The notes under the pieces: model-generated
The model's database searches: none
Told to the model about the DNA's origin: nothing
What the model saw: only the letters and a program-made list of their open reading frames with translations
Shown: in pieces, positions 51,801 through 60,760 of the stretch
Numbering within the stretch: position 1 is the stretch's first letter
How the letters are laid out: each line of letters opens with the position of its first letter
From: Streptomyces sp. CC0208
Lineage (GTDB): Bacteria; Actinomycetota; Actinomycetes; Streptomycetales; Streptomycetaceae
Assembly (NCBI RefSeq): GCF_003443735.1
Contig: NZ_CP031969.1
Coordinates: forward strand, 8,742,001-8,806,000
DNA length: 64,000 nt
Direction of reading: 5' to 3'
Translations under genes and position numbers: made by a program

Positions 51801-52538
51801 TCAGGATGTCCTGCCCGACATGCGGGTCGATGTCCGGGAAGGTGAAGTCAGTTCGAGGACCAGCCTCATGGCGTCATCGAGAAGAGACGTCTCGCTCTCG
51901 CTCATGGACGGGTCGGCCGCTCGCCTCTTCCCGGCTTCCGTGAGGTATCCGCAGCCGCTGTCCCCCGCAGCGACCGCGGGGGCGAGGTGCGTGAGCAATG
52001 AGGCCAGTACCTTGCGGGCCGGTGCCGCCAGGGCGGTGGTGTCGACGGCGACCTGCGCCAGGATCAGGGACGACATTCCCCAGTCCAGTCCGGGTGGCCC
52101 TTCCTCGGTGTTGCACCAGTCGATCACCATGGGGCCGCCCGATGTGAGCACCACGTTGTCCGGGTGCAGGTCGAGGTGGAGGATGCGGTGGGTGGGATCG
52201 GCGGAACCCCGTGCGGGAACGGAGTGCAAGCGGTGCAGCAGGCCGGCCAGCGCCGATCCCGCTTCCTCGGCCGTGATCGTGCCCAGCAGCAGTGCCTGCA
52301 GCATGGTCGGGCCGTGCAGCCGCTCCATCACCAGGTCGCTTCGAGGCGCCGTGCCCGGCGTGGCGCCCGCAGGGCCCCGAACCCGTGGCACGGGATATCC
52401 GCGCTCCGCGAGGTAGGCCAGCACGGCGGTTTCGGCGGTGGCGTCGCCGCCGTCCCGGTATCGGCGAAGGACCCAGTGGTCGTCGATGGCGAACACGTCC
52501 GCGGTGCGGCCGGAACCGAGTAATTCACCCGTCTGCAT
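51801..52538 (-). CDS. aminoglycoside phosphotransferase-family kinase
   Basis: Protein kinase-like enzyme of 245 residues. The catalytic loop is HLDLHPDNVV and the Mg-binding aspartate lies in VIDWCNTEEG. Glycine-rich N-terminus is ELLGSGRTADVF. The family contains antibiotic, choline and sugar kinases, so resistance is not implied. No neighbour hints at the substrate. Confidence 0.85.
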   Translation of the reverse strand: MQTGELLGSGRTADVFAIDDHWVLRRYRDGGDATAETAVLAYLAERGYPVPRVRGPAGATPGTAPRSDLVMERLHGPTMLQALLLGTITAEEAGSALAGLLHRLHSVPARGSADPTHRILHLDLHPDNVVLTSGGPMVIDWCNTEEGPPGLDWGMSSLILAQVAVDTTALAAPARKVLASLLTHLAPAVAAGDSGCGYLTEAGKRRAADPSMSESETSLLDDAMRLVLELTSPSRTSTRMSGRTS

Positions 52539-52678
52539 GCCCGGACCCTACTCGTCGGCGACGCCGTTATCTTCCCTCCTTGCGCTGCGGCTTGGCTCCG
52601 TTCGTGCGGGTGGGCGAGGTGGGCGCAGGCATCGCTGAAACGCTCGACCGCTGTAGGACGGCTGCCGAACCTCCCGGG

Positions 52679-53578
52679 TCAGGGGGACATCCGCCGGTCA
52701 TCGGAAAGGTTCAATGCGTCTGCGACATGGGACAGCGCGGCTCCCAGGGCGAGGCTGACGCGGGTGTGGGCGAGTTGGTCGCCTCGGGTGGGGTCCCGGT
52801 TGATGATGAGGACCCTTTTGTCCGCCTGAGCCGCTTGGCGGACAAATCTGAGCCCAGACATCACCGTGAGCGAGGAGCCCAGAACCAGCAGCGATGTCGC
52901 CGTACGGACCAACTGGCGACAGTGCTCGATCCGCGCCGCGGGCACGGTCTCGCCGAAGAACACCACGTCGGGCTTGAGGATGCCGCCGCAGTCCGCGCAC
53001 GGCAGGACGCGGAAGCCGGCGACCTGTTCGTCGGAGAGGTCGGCGTCACCGTCGGGGTTGATTCCCGCGGCCACCGGTTCGAAGGAAGCGTTGGCCTCTT
53101 CCAGTCGCACGGCGAGGTCACGGCGTGAGGTGATGGCGTCGCAGGCCAGACACCGCACTCTCGCCAGACTCCCGTGCAGTTCCACGACCCCCTCGGCGCC
53201 GGCGGCCTGGTGCAGACCGTCGACGTTCTGGGTGATCGCGCCCGAGAGCAGGCCGTGCCGGGCGAAAGTGGCGACGGCCCGGTGCCCGGCGTTGGGGCGG
53301 GCGCGGCCGAAGGTACGCCACCCGAGATGGCTGCGTGCCCAGTATCTTCGCCGTGCCTGCGGGCTGGCGGTGAAGTCCTGGTACGTCATCGGCGTGTGCC
53401 GACTCAGGCTTCCGCCCTCACCTCGGTAGGCGGGGATGCCCGACTCTGTGGAGATGCCCGCCCCGGTGAGGACCAGCACACCACCGGCGTTCAACGCGTC
53501 GACCACCGGCTGGAGGTCGGTGGTGCCCGGCGGCAGGTCCGGGGGAGGGGTCCAGTGCAGTGTGGGACGGGTCCGCAT
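52679..53578 (-). CDS. Sir2-family NAD-dependent protein deacylase
   Basis: Sirtuin of 299 residues. It carries TGAGISTESGIPAYRG, the catalytic ITQNVDGLH and histidine in ELHGSLARVRC, and two cysteine pairs (CLAC and CADC) for zinc. Late NAD-binding motifs are GSSLTV and INRD. It removes acetyl or longer acyl groups from protein lysines. The N-terminus is about 30 residues longer than short class members. It stands alone. Confidence 0.92.
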   Translation of the reverse strand: MRTRPTLHWTPPPDLPPGTTDLQPVVDALNAGGVLVLTGAGISTESGIPAYRGEGGSLSRHTPMTYQDFTASPQARRRYWARSHLGWRTFGRARPNAGHRAVATFARHGLLSGAITQNVDGLHQAAGAEGVVELHGSLARVRCLACDAITSRRDLAVRLEEANASFEPVAAGINPDGDADLSDEQVAGFRVLPCADCGGILKPDVVFFGETVPAARIEHCRQLVRTATSLLVLGSSLTVMSGLRFVRQAAQADKRVLIINRDPTRGDQLAHTRVSLALGAALSHVADALNLSDDRRMSP

Positions 53579-53694
53579 GCGTGCCAGGGTACGAAAACCG
53601 GGTCCGCCGCGTCCTTCGGTCTGATCGTCGGAGCCCGTCGCGCCCTGATCGGCGCGGAGGAGCGGGGCGGTACCGGGAGGCGGGGCCTCCAGGG

Positions 53695-54342
53695 CTATGC
53701 CGAGTCCTGGTCGAGGAGGTAGCCGATGGCCTCCACGACGTCACCGACCGTGTGGTGCGGTGTCACCAGTCCGGCGGGCCAGGGGCGGCCGGTGACCCAG
53801 ATGGTGCGCAGCCCCGCATCGTGGCCGCCGACGATGTCGGTCTCGGGATTGTCGCCGGTCATCCAGTCCCCGCGAGTGAGCTGCGTTCCGCATCGGGCTG
53901 CGGCGAGTTCGAAGAGTCGCGGGTCGGGTTTGCGGATGTCGATGTCGCCGGACGCGGCGATCCCGTCGATCAGATCGGAGAGGCCGGTGGCATTGATCTT
54001 GGCCCGCTGAATGTCGCTGGCGCCGTTCGTGGCGACACCGATGCTCCAGCCGGCCTCCTTGAGACGCTCCAGGCTGTTGAGCACGGCAGGTCGGCAGTGC
54101 ATGGAGGCCGCCATGCGGTCGATGTAGACCCGCCACAGGTGCTCGGCGCTCTCGCTGACGGGGAAGGCGGCGCGCAGCCGGTCGAAGTCACCGCGCTCGG
54201 CATGGTCGGCCAGCTCGGTCAGCAGCCACTGTTCGATCTCGGGACCGTAGCCGTGGTCATGGCTCAGCGAGGTGATGGCATCGGCGAAGGCACCGGTGCG
54301 GTCGACCAGGGTGCCGTCCAGATCGAAGATCGCGAGTCTCAC
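53695..54342 (-). CDS. HAD-family hydrolase
   Basis: Phosphatase-like enzyme of 215 residues. Motif I is FDLDGTLVD, motif II the T in VATNGASD, motif III K in DIRKPDP and motif IV GDNPETDIVGG. The helical cap fits the phosphoglycolate-phosphatase-like group. The GTG start MRLAIFDLDG is chosen because the open frame continues upstream without family similarity. Substrate is unknown. Confidence 0.87.
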   Translation of the reverse strand: MRLAIFDLDGTLVDRTGAFADAITSLSHDHGYGPEIEQWLLTELADHAERGDFDRLRAAFPVSESAEHLWRVYIDRMAASMHCRPAVLNSLERLKEAGWSIGVATNGASDIQRAKINATGLSDLIDGIAASGDIDIRKPDPRLFELAAARCGTQLTRGDWMTGDNPETDIVGGHDAGLRTIWVTGRPWPAGLVTPHHTVGDVVEAIGYLLDQDSA

Positions 54343-54602
54343 GATGACGGACCTTACTTGCCGCGGCGAGTGACCGGTATGGGCCCGTCCTGCTCCGACC
54401 GGTGTGCGGTGAGTTGCCTGGGTTTGGCTATCACGGGAGCGCCGATTCATACGGCGGCAGGAGAGCGCGCTGCTCGTACTGCGGTCCGGTGCGCTGGTTG
54501 TGCCATGGCGAGGCATCGCGAGGCCATGCCCGCCACCACTGACCGCACGAGACATCGGCCCTTGCGCCGCCGAGGCCCGGGCAAGGCCTCGCCAGGCGCG
54601 CG

Positions 54603-55853
54603 TCAGACGTCCAGCGTCGCGGTGGCGCGGTCGCGGGTGTCGGCGGCGGGCGCGATCAGAACGGCGGAGGCGACGAACACCAGCACCGCGACCATTGCCG
54701 TACGCAGCCCGTAGTGCTCCCCCAGGAAGCCGAGGGCCGGCGGCCCGACGAGGAAGGCGACGTAGCCGATGATCGCGACCAGGGAGACGCGCGCGGTCTG
54801 GTCGGGGCCCGAATCGCCGGCCGCCGACAGGGCCACCGGGAAGCCGAGAGAGGCCCCGAGACCCCAGAAGAGAACGGAGGTCGCCGCGACGGCCACATTG
54901 TCGGAGAAGATCACGAGGACGAGCCCGAGGGCACCGGAGAGGGCGCTCGCTCGCAGAACGGTGGCGCGCCCGAAACGGACGAGGAAGAACGTCCCGCAGA
55001 AGCGCCCCAGTGTCATCGCGGCGGCGAACCCGACGTAGACGAGTGAACCGGCTGCGGCGTCCAGGCCGTGGCCGTCCACCATGAGCAGCGGCAGCCAGTC
55101 GTTGGCCGCTCCTTCAGCCAGGGCCATGGCCAGCACGATGGCACCGATGAGGAGCAGTTTCCGGTCCTTCCAGACCTGCGGTCCTGACTGCTTGGCCGAG
55201 CCGGAGGTCCCAAGCCGCGTGCTGAGGCCGACGCCCGTCGGCAGGGCACGTGAGGCGTGGATCAGCATCCCGGTGGCGGCGAGCGTGATCACCGCGAGGT
55301 GCCAGTGGACGGGGATCCCGGCGGCCGTGGCGGTCATCCCGGCGAGGCCTCCGACCACCGTGCCCAGGCTGAAACAGCCGTGCAGTGTGGGCAGAACCGG
55401 CGCCCCGGTGATGCGTTCGACGTCGGCGCCGTCCACGTTGACCGCTACCTCGCCCGACCCCATGCCCGCGCCGAAGAGGAAGAGCCCGGCTGTCACCAGG
55501 GGAGCGGACGAAGCGGCGCTGCCGGCGCCGATGACGATCGTGGCCGAGATGATCAGGGAGGTGCCGAGAACGATGACGGGCCGGGTGCCGAGGCGTTCCA
55601 CGAAGCGGCCGGAACACAGGATGCCGATCATGGATCCCACGGAGAGGCCGAACAGGATCAGGCCCATCTCCGCGGTGGACACCTTCAGTTGGTCCCGCAC
55701 GTCGGGGGTGCGCGTGACCCAGGAGGACATGGCGATACCCGGGAGGAAGAAGAACAGGTAGAGGGCTTGGCGGCGCCGACGCACGGCGGGGTCTGTCAAG
55801 AGGAGGCTCCGCGGGGCTCGGAAGAATGGGCGGGCGGGCGGCGGGCCCCGCAT
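54603..55853 (-). CDS. MFS transporter
   Basis: Membrane transporter of 416 residues with about twelve hydrophobic segments, similar in form to YbjJ-like members. RFVERLGTRPVIVLG in the loop after helix 2 is the MFS signature. The start is uncertain: an ATG at 55853 is used here, but no good ribosome-binding site precedes it, and a TTG further in (before the TDPAVRRRRQALY stretch) is possible. It follows the DJ-1/AraC gene in the same direction with a palindrome between. Confidence 0.8.
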   Translation of the reverse strand: MRGPPPARPFFRAPRSLLLTDPAVRRRRQALYLFFFLPGIAMSSWVTRTPDVRDQLKVSTAEMGLILFGLSVGSMIGILCSGRFVERLGTRPVIVLGTSLIISATIVIGAGSAASSAPLVTAGLFLFGAGMGSGEVAVNVDGADVERITGAPVLPTLHGCFSLGTVVGGLAGMTATAAGIPVHWHLAVITLAATGMLIHASRALPTGVGLSTRLGTSGSAKQSGPQVWKDRKLLLIGAIVLAMALAEGAANDWLPLLMVDGHGLDAAAGSLVYVGFAAAMTLGRFCGTFFLVRFGRATVLRASALSGALGLVLVIFSDNVAVAATSVLFWGLGASLGFPVALSAAGDSGPDQTARVSLVAIIGYVAFLVGPPALGFLGEHYGLRTAMVAVLVFVASAVLIAPAADTRDRATATLDV

Positions 55854-55864
55854 CCATCGGATAC

Positions 55865-55876
55865 GTACAAATGTAC
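55865..55876. promoter_or_regulatory. palindrome upstream of MFS transporter gene
   Basis: GTACAAATGTAC, with partly matching flanks, in an otherwise GC-rich gap just ahead of the transporter start. It may be an operator; the regulator is not known. Confidence 0.4.
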
Positions 55877-56014
55877 ATAATCGCCGGGCAGGAGGTGCCG
55901 GAGACTGCTCAGTGTGGATGACAGCGGTACGGCGCACCCGACTGCAGGGCCCCGGTACGGCCGGCACCGTGACGAAGCCGTACGCGTACCCGTTCCGGCG
56001 CTGCCGCGCGGACG

Positions 56015-56989
56015 CTATCCGTCCTGCTCGCGGCGGGCGGTGGCGAATCGGCGCTGGTAGGCGGCGGGGCTGATGGACAGCTCTCGTGCGAAGACGCGGC
56101 GCAGGCTCTCGTAGCTCGGGAAGCCGGCCATGGATGCCGCCTGCGTGGCGGTGTGCCGCTGGTCGAGGAGTGACTTGGCGATGTCGAAGCGGATCGACTC
56201 GACGTAGCGGGCGGGCGTGGTGCCGAGTTCTTCCCGGAACAGCCTGGTGAGGTGGCGCGTACTGACGTTGAGTCGTCCGGCGAGGGCGGCCAGGGAGTAG
56301 TCGCCGGCGGGGTCCGCCGTGACCAGGTCGACGACCCTGCGCAGGGCGGGCGACCGGGGCGGCGAGCCTTGCAGGGGTGCGGAGAACTGCGATTGGCCGC
56401 CCGCTCGCTGCAGGTAGACCACCAGGGAGCGGGCCACCTCCCGGCTGAGGTCGGGGCCGTGGTCGGCCTCGACGAGTGCCAGGGCAAGGTCGATGCCCGC
56501 GGTCACGCCCGCCGAGGTGTACATCGCGCCGTCGCGCACGTAGATGGCGTCGGGCTCGACGCGGGCCTTGGGGTGCCGGGTGGCGAGTTCGCCGGCGATC
56601 TTCCAGTGAGTGGTCGCTCGTCTGCCGTCCAGGAGGCCCGTCGCGCCCAGGACGAAGGCGCCGGAGCACACGGACGCGACGCGGCCGGCACGGGCTGCCA
56701 GGTCCCCGGTCGCTTCGGCCAGGTCGCGCGTGACCGGGGTCCTGGGATAGATGTCCCCGCCTGGCACCAGGAGCGTGTCGGGGTCCGTGTGCGTGGCGGC
56801 GCTGCCGTCGACGGCGATCCGCATGCCGATCGACGAGGTGACGTCGGCACCCGTCGTCGAGAGCAGGGCGATCCGGTAGGCGGCGCCGAGCAGGTTCGCC
56901 TCCCCGAACACCTCGGCCGGGCCGGCGACGTCCAGCAGCTTCACCCCGTCATAGACGAGGATCGCCACGCGGTGCGGGTCGGAGCTCAC
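56015..56989 (-). CDS. GlxA-like regulator (DJ-1/PfpI domain plus AraC helix-turn-helix)
   Basis: Regulator of 324 residues. The DJ-1/PfpI domain (about 5-175) carries VYDGVKLLDVAGPAEVF and the nucleophile-elbow region VASVCSGAFVLGATG, with the cysteine kept. The AraC DNA-binding domain covers about 215-315 (LNVSTRHLTRLFREELGTTPARYV). It starts with GTG and is divergent from an HD-domain gene, so it may control that gene or the MFS transporter downstream. Confidence 0.9.
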   Translation of the reverse strand: MSSDPHRVAILVYDGVKLLDVAGPAEVFGEANLLGAAYRIALLSTTGADVTSSIGMRIAVDGSAATHTDPDTLLVPGGDIYPRTPVTRDLAEATGDLAARAGRVASVCSGAFVLGATGLLDGRRATTHWKIAGELATRHPKARVEPDAIYVRDGAMYTSAGVTAGIDLALALVEADHGPDLSREVARSLVVYLQRAGGQSQFSAPLQGSPPRSPALRRVVDLVTADPAGDYSLAALAGRLNVSTRHLTRLFREELGTTPARYVESIRFDIAKSLLDQRHTATQAASMAGFPSYESLRRVFARELSISPAAYQRRFATARREQDG

Positions 56990-57133
56990 GGGCCCACCCT
57001 GGGATGACCGTATTCGAGTGGTTCATGGCCGGACCGAGGCGGCGCCGCGGGCCGCGTGGTCGGCACTGTGGACAACGGGAGCAACGCTCGCACGGTCCAC
57101 TCGTCGTACATCACATCGGAAAGCGCGGACATC

Positions 57134-57772
57134 ATGACCGACATCATCGCAGGGGTGGAAATACCCGGGACCTCGGCTGTCGCGGAGGCAACGGCATTTC
57201 TTCGGGAGAGGACGAACCCTCTGATCTTCCACCACTCCCGGCGGGTATTTCTCTTCGGTTCCCTCCACGCCCGTGCCAGGGACCTGCGGCCCGACCCCGA
57301 GTTGCTCTACATCTCGGCGATGTTCCATGACGTGGGCCTTTTGATTCCGTTCGGCGACACACAGCAGCGTTTCGAGCTGGACGGCGCAGACCATGCGCAC
57401 CAGTTCCTCCTCGATCGCGGGTTCTCCCGAAGCGCCGCCGACGTGGTCTGGAGGGCGATTGCCCTGCACACGACACCGGGGATTCCCGGCCGGATGGACG
57501 CCGAGGTCGCCGCCACGAACTACGGCGTCCTGACCGACGCGATCGGCTGGGGCCTGGACGGACTGGAACGTGACCGGATGGACGAGATCGTCGCCGCTCA
57601 CCCCCGTGATGATTTCAAAAGGGAATTCCTGCAGGCATTCGTCGACGGCCTCAAGGACCGCCCGGACACCACCTACGGCACCGTCAACGCGGACGTTCTG
57701 GAACACTTCGTTCCCGGTTTTCGCCGTACGTCCATGGTGGAGCGCATCCTCGATGCTCCCTGGCCGCAGTGA
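57134..57772 (+). CDS. HD-domain phosphohydrolase-like protein (cyanamide hydratase-like)
   Basis: Protein of 212 residues with an HD metal-binding fold. HHSRRVFLFG, MFHDVGL (H and D ligands) and the later ALHTTPGIP histidine resemble the fungal cyanamide hydratase/DDI-type HD family. An open frame reaches back to 57056, but the ATG at 57134 gives the family start. It lies 48 bp before an oxidoreductase gene on the same strand and divergent from the DJ-1/AraC gene. Activity is a guess from family. Confidence 0.82.
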   Translation: MTDIIAGVEIPGTSAVAEATAFLRERTNPLIFHHSRRVFLFGSLHARARDLRPDPELLYISAMFHDVGLLIPFGDTQQRFELDGADHAHQFLLDRGFSRSAADVVWRAIALHTTPGIPGRMDAEVAATNYGVLTDAIGWGLDGLERDRMDEIVAAHPRDDFKREFLQAFVDGLKDRPDTTYGTVNADVLEHFVPGFRRTSMVERILDAPWPQ

Positions 57773-57820
57773 CCGGACCGTCAGGACCACCTCTCACTCC
57801 ACAACAAGAAAGGAATACTC

Positions 57821-58741
57821 GTGCGAGCCATCACTGTCCGGGACCGCGAGGCCGGAGTCACGGGGCTGACCCTCGAGGAGCTTCCCCACCCCCACGCCGC
57901 CGAGAACGACGTCATCCTGCGCGTGCACGCCGCGGGCTTCACCCGAGGCGAGCTCGACTGGCCCGCGACCTGGACCGACCGCGCCGGCCGTGACCGCACA
58001 CCGAGCGTGCCCGGCCACGAGGTGTCGGGGGTGGTGACGGAACTCGGATACGGAACGACCGGCCTCACCGTCGGCCAGCGGGTCTTCGGACTGGCCGACT
58101 GGACGCGCGACGGCTCGCTCGCCGAGTACGTCGCCGTGGAAGCCCGCAACCTCGCCCCCCTCCCCGCCGACATCGACCACACGGTGGCCGCCGCACTGCC
58201 GATCTCCGGACTGACCGCCTGGCAGGGCTTGTTCGATCACGCCCGCCTCACCACCGGCCAGACCGTCCTGATCCACGGTGCCGCCGGCGGCGTCGGCTCG
58301 ATCGCCGTCCAGCTCGCGCACGAAGCGGGCGCCCGAGTGATCGGTACGGGCCGCTTCGCCGACCGCGACACCGTCCTCGGTCTGGGCGCGCACACGTTCC
58401 TCGACCTGGAAGCCGACCGATGGGAGGACACCGCCCAGGTCGACGTCGTGTTCGACGTCATCGGCGGCGACGTCCTCGACCGTTCGGCCGCCCTCGTACG
58501 ACCCGGCGGCACACTCGTCAGCATCGCTCACCAGCCCGCCGTGCGCCCGGCCGACGGCCGAACCGTCTTCTTCGTGGTGGAACCCGACCGCGCCCGCCTC
58601 GCCGACCTCGCCCGGCGCCTGCGGGACGGCCGGCTTCGGGTACGCGTCGGCGCGGTGCGGCCGCTGTCCGAGGCAGCCGCCGCCTTCGCCTCACGACAGC
58701 GTGTCCCCGGGCGGACGATCATTCGCGTGGCTGAGGGCTGA
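57821..58741 (+). CDS. NADP-dependent quinone oxidoreductase-like (MDR superfamily)
   Basis: Medium-chain dehydrogenase of 306 residues without the structural zinc motif. GroES-like N-terminus followed by a Rossmann fold with VLIHGAAGGVGSIAVQLA, the zeta-crystallin-type NADPH signature. AAGAAAGGA precedes the GTG. The stop codon lies inside an array of five GGCTGAG units, so the extreme C-terminus may vary. It is probably co-transcribed with the HD-domain gene. Confidence 0.88.
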   Translation: MRAITVRDREAGVTGLTLEELPHPHAAENDVILRVHAAGFTRGELDWPATWTDRAGRDRTPSVPGHEVSGVVTELGYGTTGLTVGQRVFGLADWTRDGSLAEYVAVEARNLAPLPADIDHTVAAALPISGLTAWQGLFDHARLTTGQTVLIHGAAGGVGSIAVQLAHEAGARVIGTGRFADRDTVLGLGAHTFLDLEADRWEDTAQVDVVFDVIGGDVLDRSAALVRPGGTLVSIAHQPAVRPADGRTVFFVVEPDRARLADLARRLRDGRLRVRVGAVRPLSEAAAAFASRQRVPGRTIIRVAEG

Positions 58742-58763
58742 GGGCTGAGGGCTGAGGGCTGAG
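58729..58763 (+). repeat. GGCTGAG heptanucleotide tandem repeat across a stop codon
   Basis: Five exact 7-bp units. The oxidoreductase's last codons and TGA are formed by the first two units. Gain or loss of units would alter the sequence after the stop but only loss of all would change the protein end. Confidence 0.85.
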
Positions 58764-58855
58764 AAGCCCTGACAAAGGCGTTGGACGTGGCGTTCGGTGA
58801 TCATGCAGACGGCGAGGCTGGGGGAAGGCTTCGTGGGAGGCGGGACCGATTCTCA

Positions 58856-60073
58856 CTACCGAGATCGCTGGTGCGGGGAGCGGAGCACGAGCAGGGTGAT
58901 CTCGCTGGGGGCGAAGACACGGAACGGCGGGCCCCAGAAGCCGGTGCCGCGGCTGGTGTAGAGGAGGGTGCGGGGGCCGTGGTGGCTGAGGCCGGCGAGG
59001 GCGGGCTGGTCGAGGCGGACCAGGTAGTGGAAGGGCCAGATCTGGCCGCCGTGAGTATGGCCGGAGAGCTGGAGGTCGATGCCGGCGGCTGCCGCCCGGT
59101 CGACGAACGTGGGCTGGTGTGCCAGGAGAAGGACGGGCAGGTCGGGGTCGGCGCCGTTCAAAGCTCCGGCGAGGTGGGCGCGGTGGCCTGCGAGGCCGGA
59201 GGACTCGGCGGTGACGTCGTCCACGCCGGCGACCACGAGGGTGTCGCCACCGCGCTCGAGCAGCAGATGGCGGTTGCGCAGCGGCTCCCAGCCCAGTTCG
59301 TCCATCAGGTCGACCCAGCCCTGGGCCTCGCTGTAGTACTCGTGGTTGCCGGTGACGTACACACGGGCCTTCGTGGCCCGTACGGTACCGAGTGGGGCGG
59401 CCTGGGCGCGGCGGCGATCGGCCGTTCCGTCCGCGATGTCGCCGGTGTGGCAGACCAGGTCGGCTTCCAGGGTGTTCACCGTCTCGCACACTCGTGCCGA
59501 CCAGCGGGCGCGATCGAGCGGGCCGTAGTGGGTGTCGGTGATGAGGACGACGCGGAGGCCGTCCAACCCGGCACCCAGTCGCGGGAGTTGCACGTCCAGT
59601 CGGCGCACGCGCGGCACGCGGCGGGCCTCGACGTACCCCCAGACGAGCAGTACGGCGGCTACACCGAGGACGGCCCAACTGACGATACGGGCCCGGTCCT
59701 GACTCTCGCCGACGCCGGCCACGGTCAGGGCGAGCCGCAAGAAGACGCCGAGCAGAACGGACCAGGTGAACAGGACCCAGCTGGTGCCCAGCAGGGTGTC
59801 ACCGATGATCGCCGCCCGGTCCTGCTGGCGCCGGCCGTGGCCGCGCATCATCGCGAGCGGCATACCGACGAGGCCGAGGGCGAACAGGGCGGTGCCTACC
59901 AGCGTGACGGGCAACGGCCAGTGCTGGCCGCCGTGCAGGAGTACCCAGCAGGGCACGACCCACAGGAGAACGGGGGCGATCAGGGGGAGGTAGCGCAGCA
60001 GGCGGTGCAGTCGACTCTGGCGCGGTGCTTGCGCTTCACCCTCGGCGGGCCTTGTGTTGCTGGTGTCGGTCAC
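58856..60073 (-). CDS. membrane metallophosphoesterase (YkuE-like)
   Basis: Protein of 405 residues. About four N-terminal hydrophobic helices (residues 25-150) are followed by a calcineurin-like phosphoesterase domain with LITDTHYG, CHTGDIADG, TGNHEYY, LAHQP and GHTHGGQI, all metal-binding motifs. The GTG start has GGAGG seven bases upstream; an ATG 36 bp further up lacks a site. Probably acts outside or at the membrane. Substrate is unknown. Confidence 0.9.
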   Translation of the reverse strand: MTDTSNTRPAEGEAQAPRQSRLHRLLRYLPLIAPVLLWVVPCWVLLHGGQHWPLPVTLVGTALFALGLVGMPLAMMRGHGRRQQDRAAIIGDTLLGTSWVLFTWSVLLGVFLRLALTVAGVGESQDRARIVSWAVLGVAAVLLVWGYVEARRVPRVRRLDVQLPRLGAGLDGLRVVLITDTHYGPLDRARWSARVCETVNTLEADLVCHTGDIADGTADRRRAQAAPLGTVRATKARVYVTGNHEYYSEAQGWVDLMDELGWEPLRNRHLLLERGGDTLVVAGVDDVTAESSGLAGHRAHLAGALNGADPDLPVLLLAHQPTFVDRAAAAGIDLQLSGHTHGGQIWPFHYLVRLDQPALAGLSHHGPRTLLYTSRGTGFWGPPFRVFAPSEITLLVLRSPHQRSR

Positions 60074-60760
60074 GCTTGTCCTCCCTGACCGGGCTGCCGT
60101 CTCGGGCACTGTAACCGGTCGTCCTCGGGTCGACCGGACTGGCGTTCACGGGGTCCCTTGGAGCGAAGGGTCCTGTGCGGGATGGCAGGACTGCACCGTA
60201 GACACGTTCCTCTTCCTTGGCTTGGCATGAGTCGTCACCAGGGCGCTGTCTGGGGGCGCGGTGTTCATGCTGGCCTCACATCAACGGGTTGACCTCGGAT
60301 CCTGAGGCAAGCTGGACTGGACCTCGGCGATCATGGACGCGGCATCTGTCGCCCTGAACGCGGCGCGTTCATCACGCAGGGCAGTCCCACGCCTGTGGGC
60401 GAGCAGCGAATGGCGGCAGCAACGGGACCACCGGCTACCAGAATTCGCCGGGAACCGGCCGCTTCGACAGATGGGCACCACGATCTGCATTACACGGCGC
60501 GACCGTCACATGTGGAGCTTGGGCTTGGTCCTATGACGGGCCGAACCCAGTCGCGGCAAGAGGGGCAACAATCTTGTCCTCGGCGAAGACGTACGCCGGC
60601 GGCCGCGTGGGCGTCGTCCGCTCGAACTCCGCGCTGTCAAGGGGCCTCACCGTCCCCTTGCCTTGCGAGGAGAAGCTCTGAAGACTGAGGTCGGGCAGCG
60701 GGTGACCAGAACGGCATCCCGCTGCCCGACGTGATCAATGCTCAGACCGGGCGAGATCGA
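60074..60760. other. 690-bp gap with possible 3' gene fragment
   Basis: No intact gene. On the minus strand, 60680 down to 60533 reads TVRPLDSAEFER, then AYVFAEDKIVAPL, ending in a stop. It has ordinary codon use but no start, and may be the end of a lost gene. The rest shows nothing recognisable. Confidence 0.4.
60690..60730 (-). terminator. terminator of the MerR-type gene
   Basis: Perfect 13-bp stem (60690-60702 with 60718-60730), 15-nt loop, 30 bp after the stop. Confidence 0.75.

Noticed and set aside
51801..52538. Aminoglycoside resistance gene
   Set aside because: The kinase fold is shared by many sugar and choline kinases; nothing in the sequence or context points to antibiotics.
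55851..55863. Eighth copy of the fucose operator (GTATCCGATGGAT on the minus strand) before the MFS gene
   Set aside because: Only the ATCCGATG core matches and the palindrome is broken on one side; too weak to include.
57108..57118. ACATCGGA near the HD-domain gene as a regulon site
   Set aside because: Half-site only, without the second arm.
60281..60536. Short overlapping frames on both strands as a transposase remnant
   Set aside because: No recognisable transposase motif, no inverted repeats, and codon use is not gene-like.
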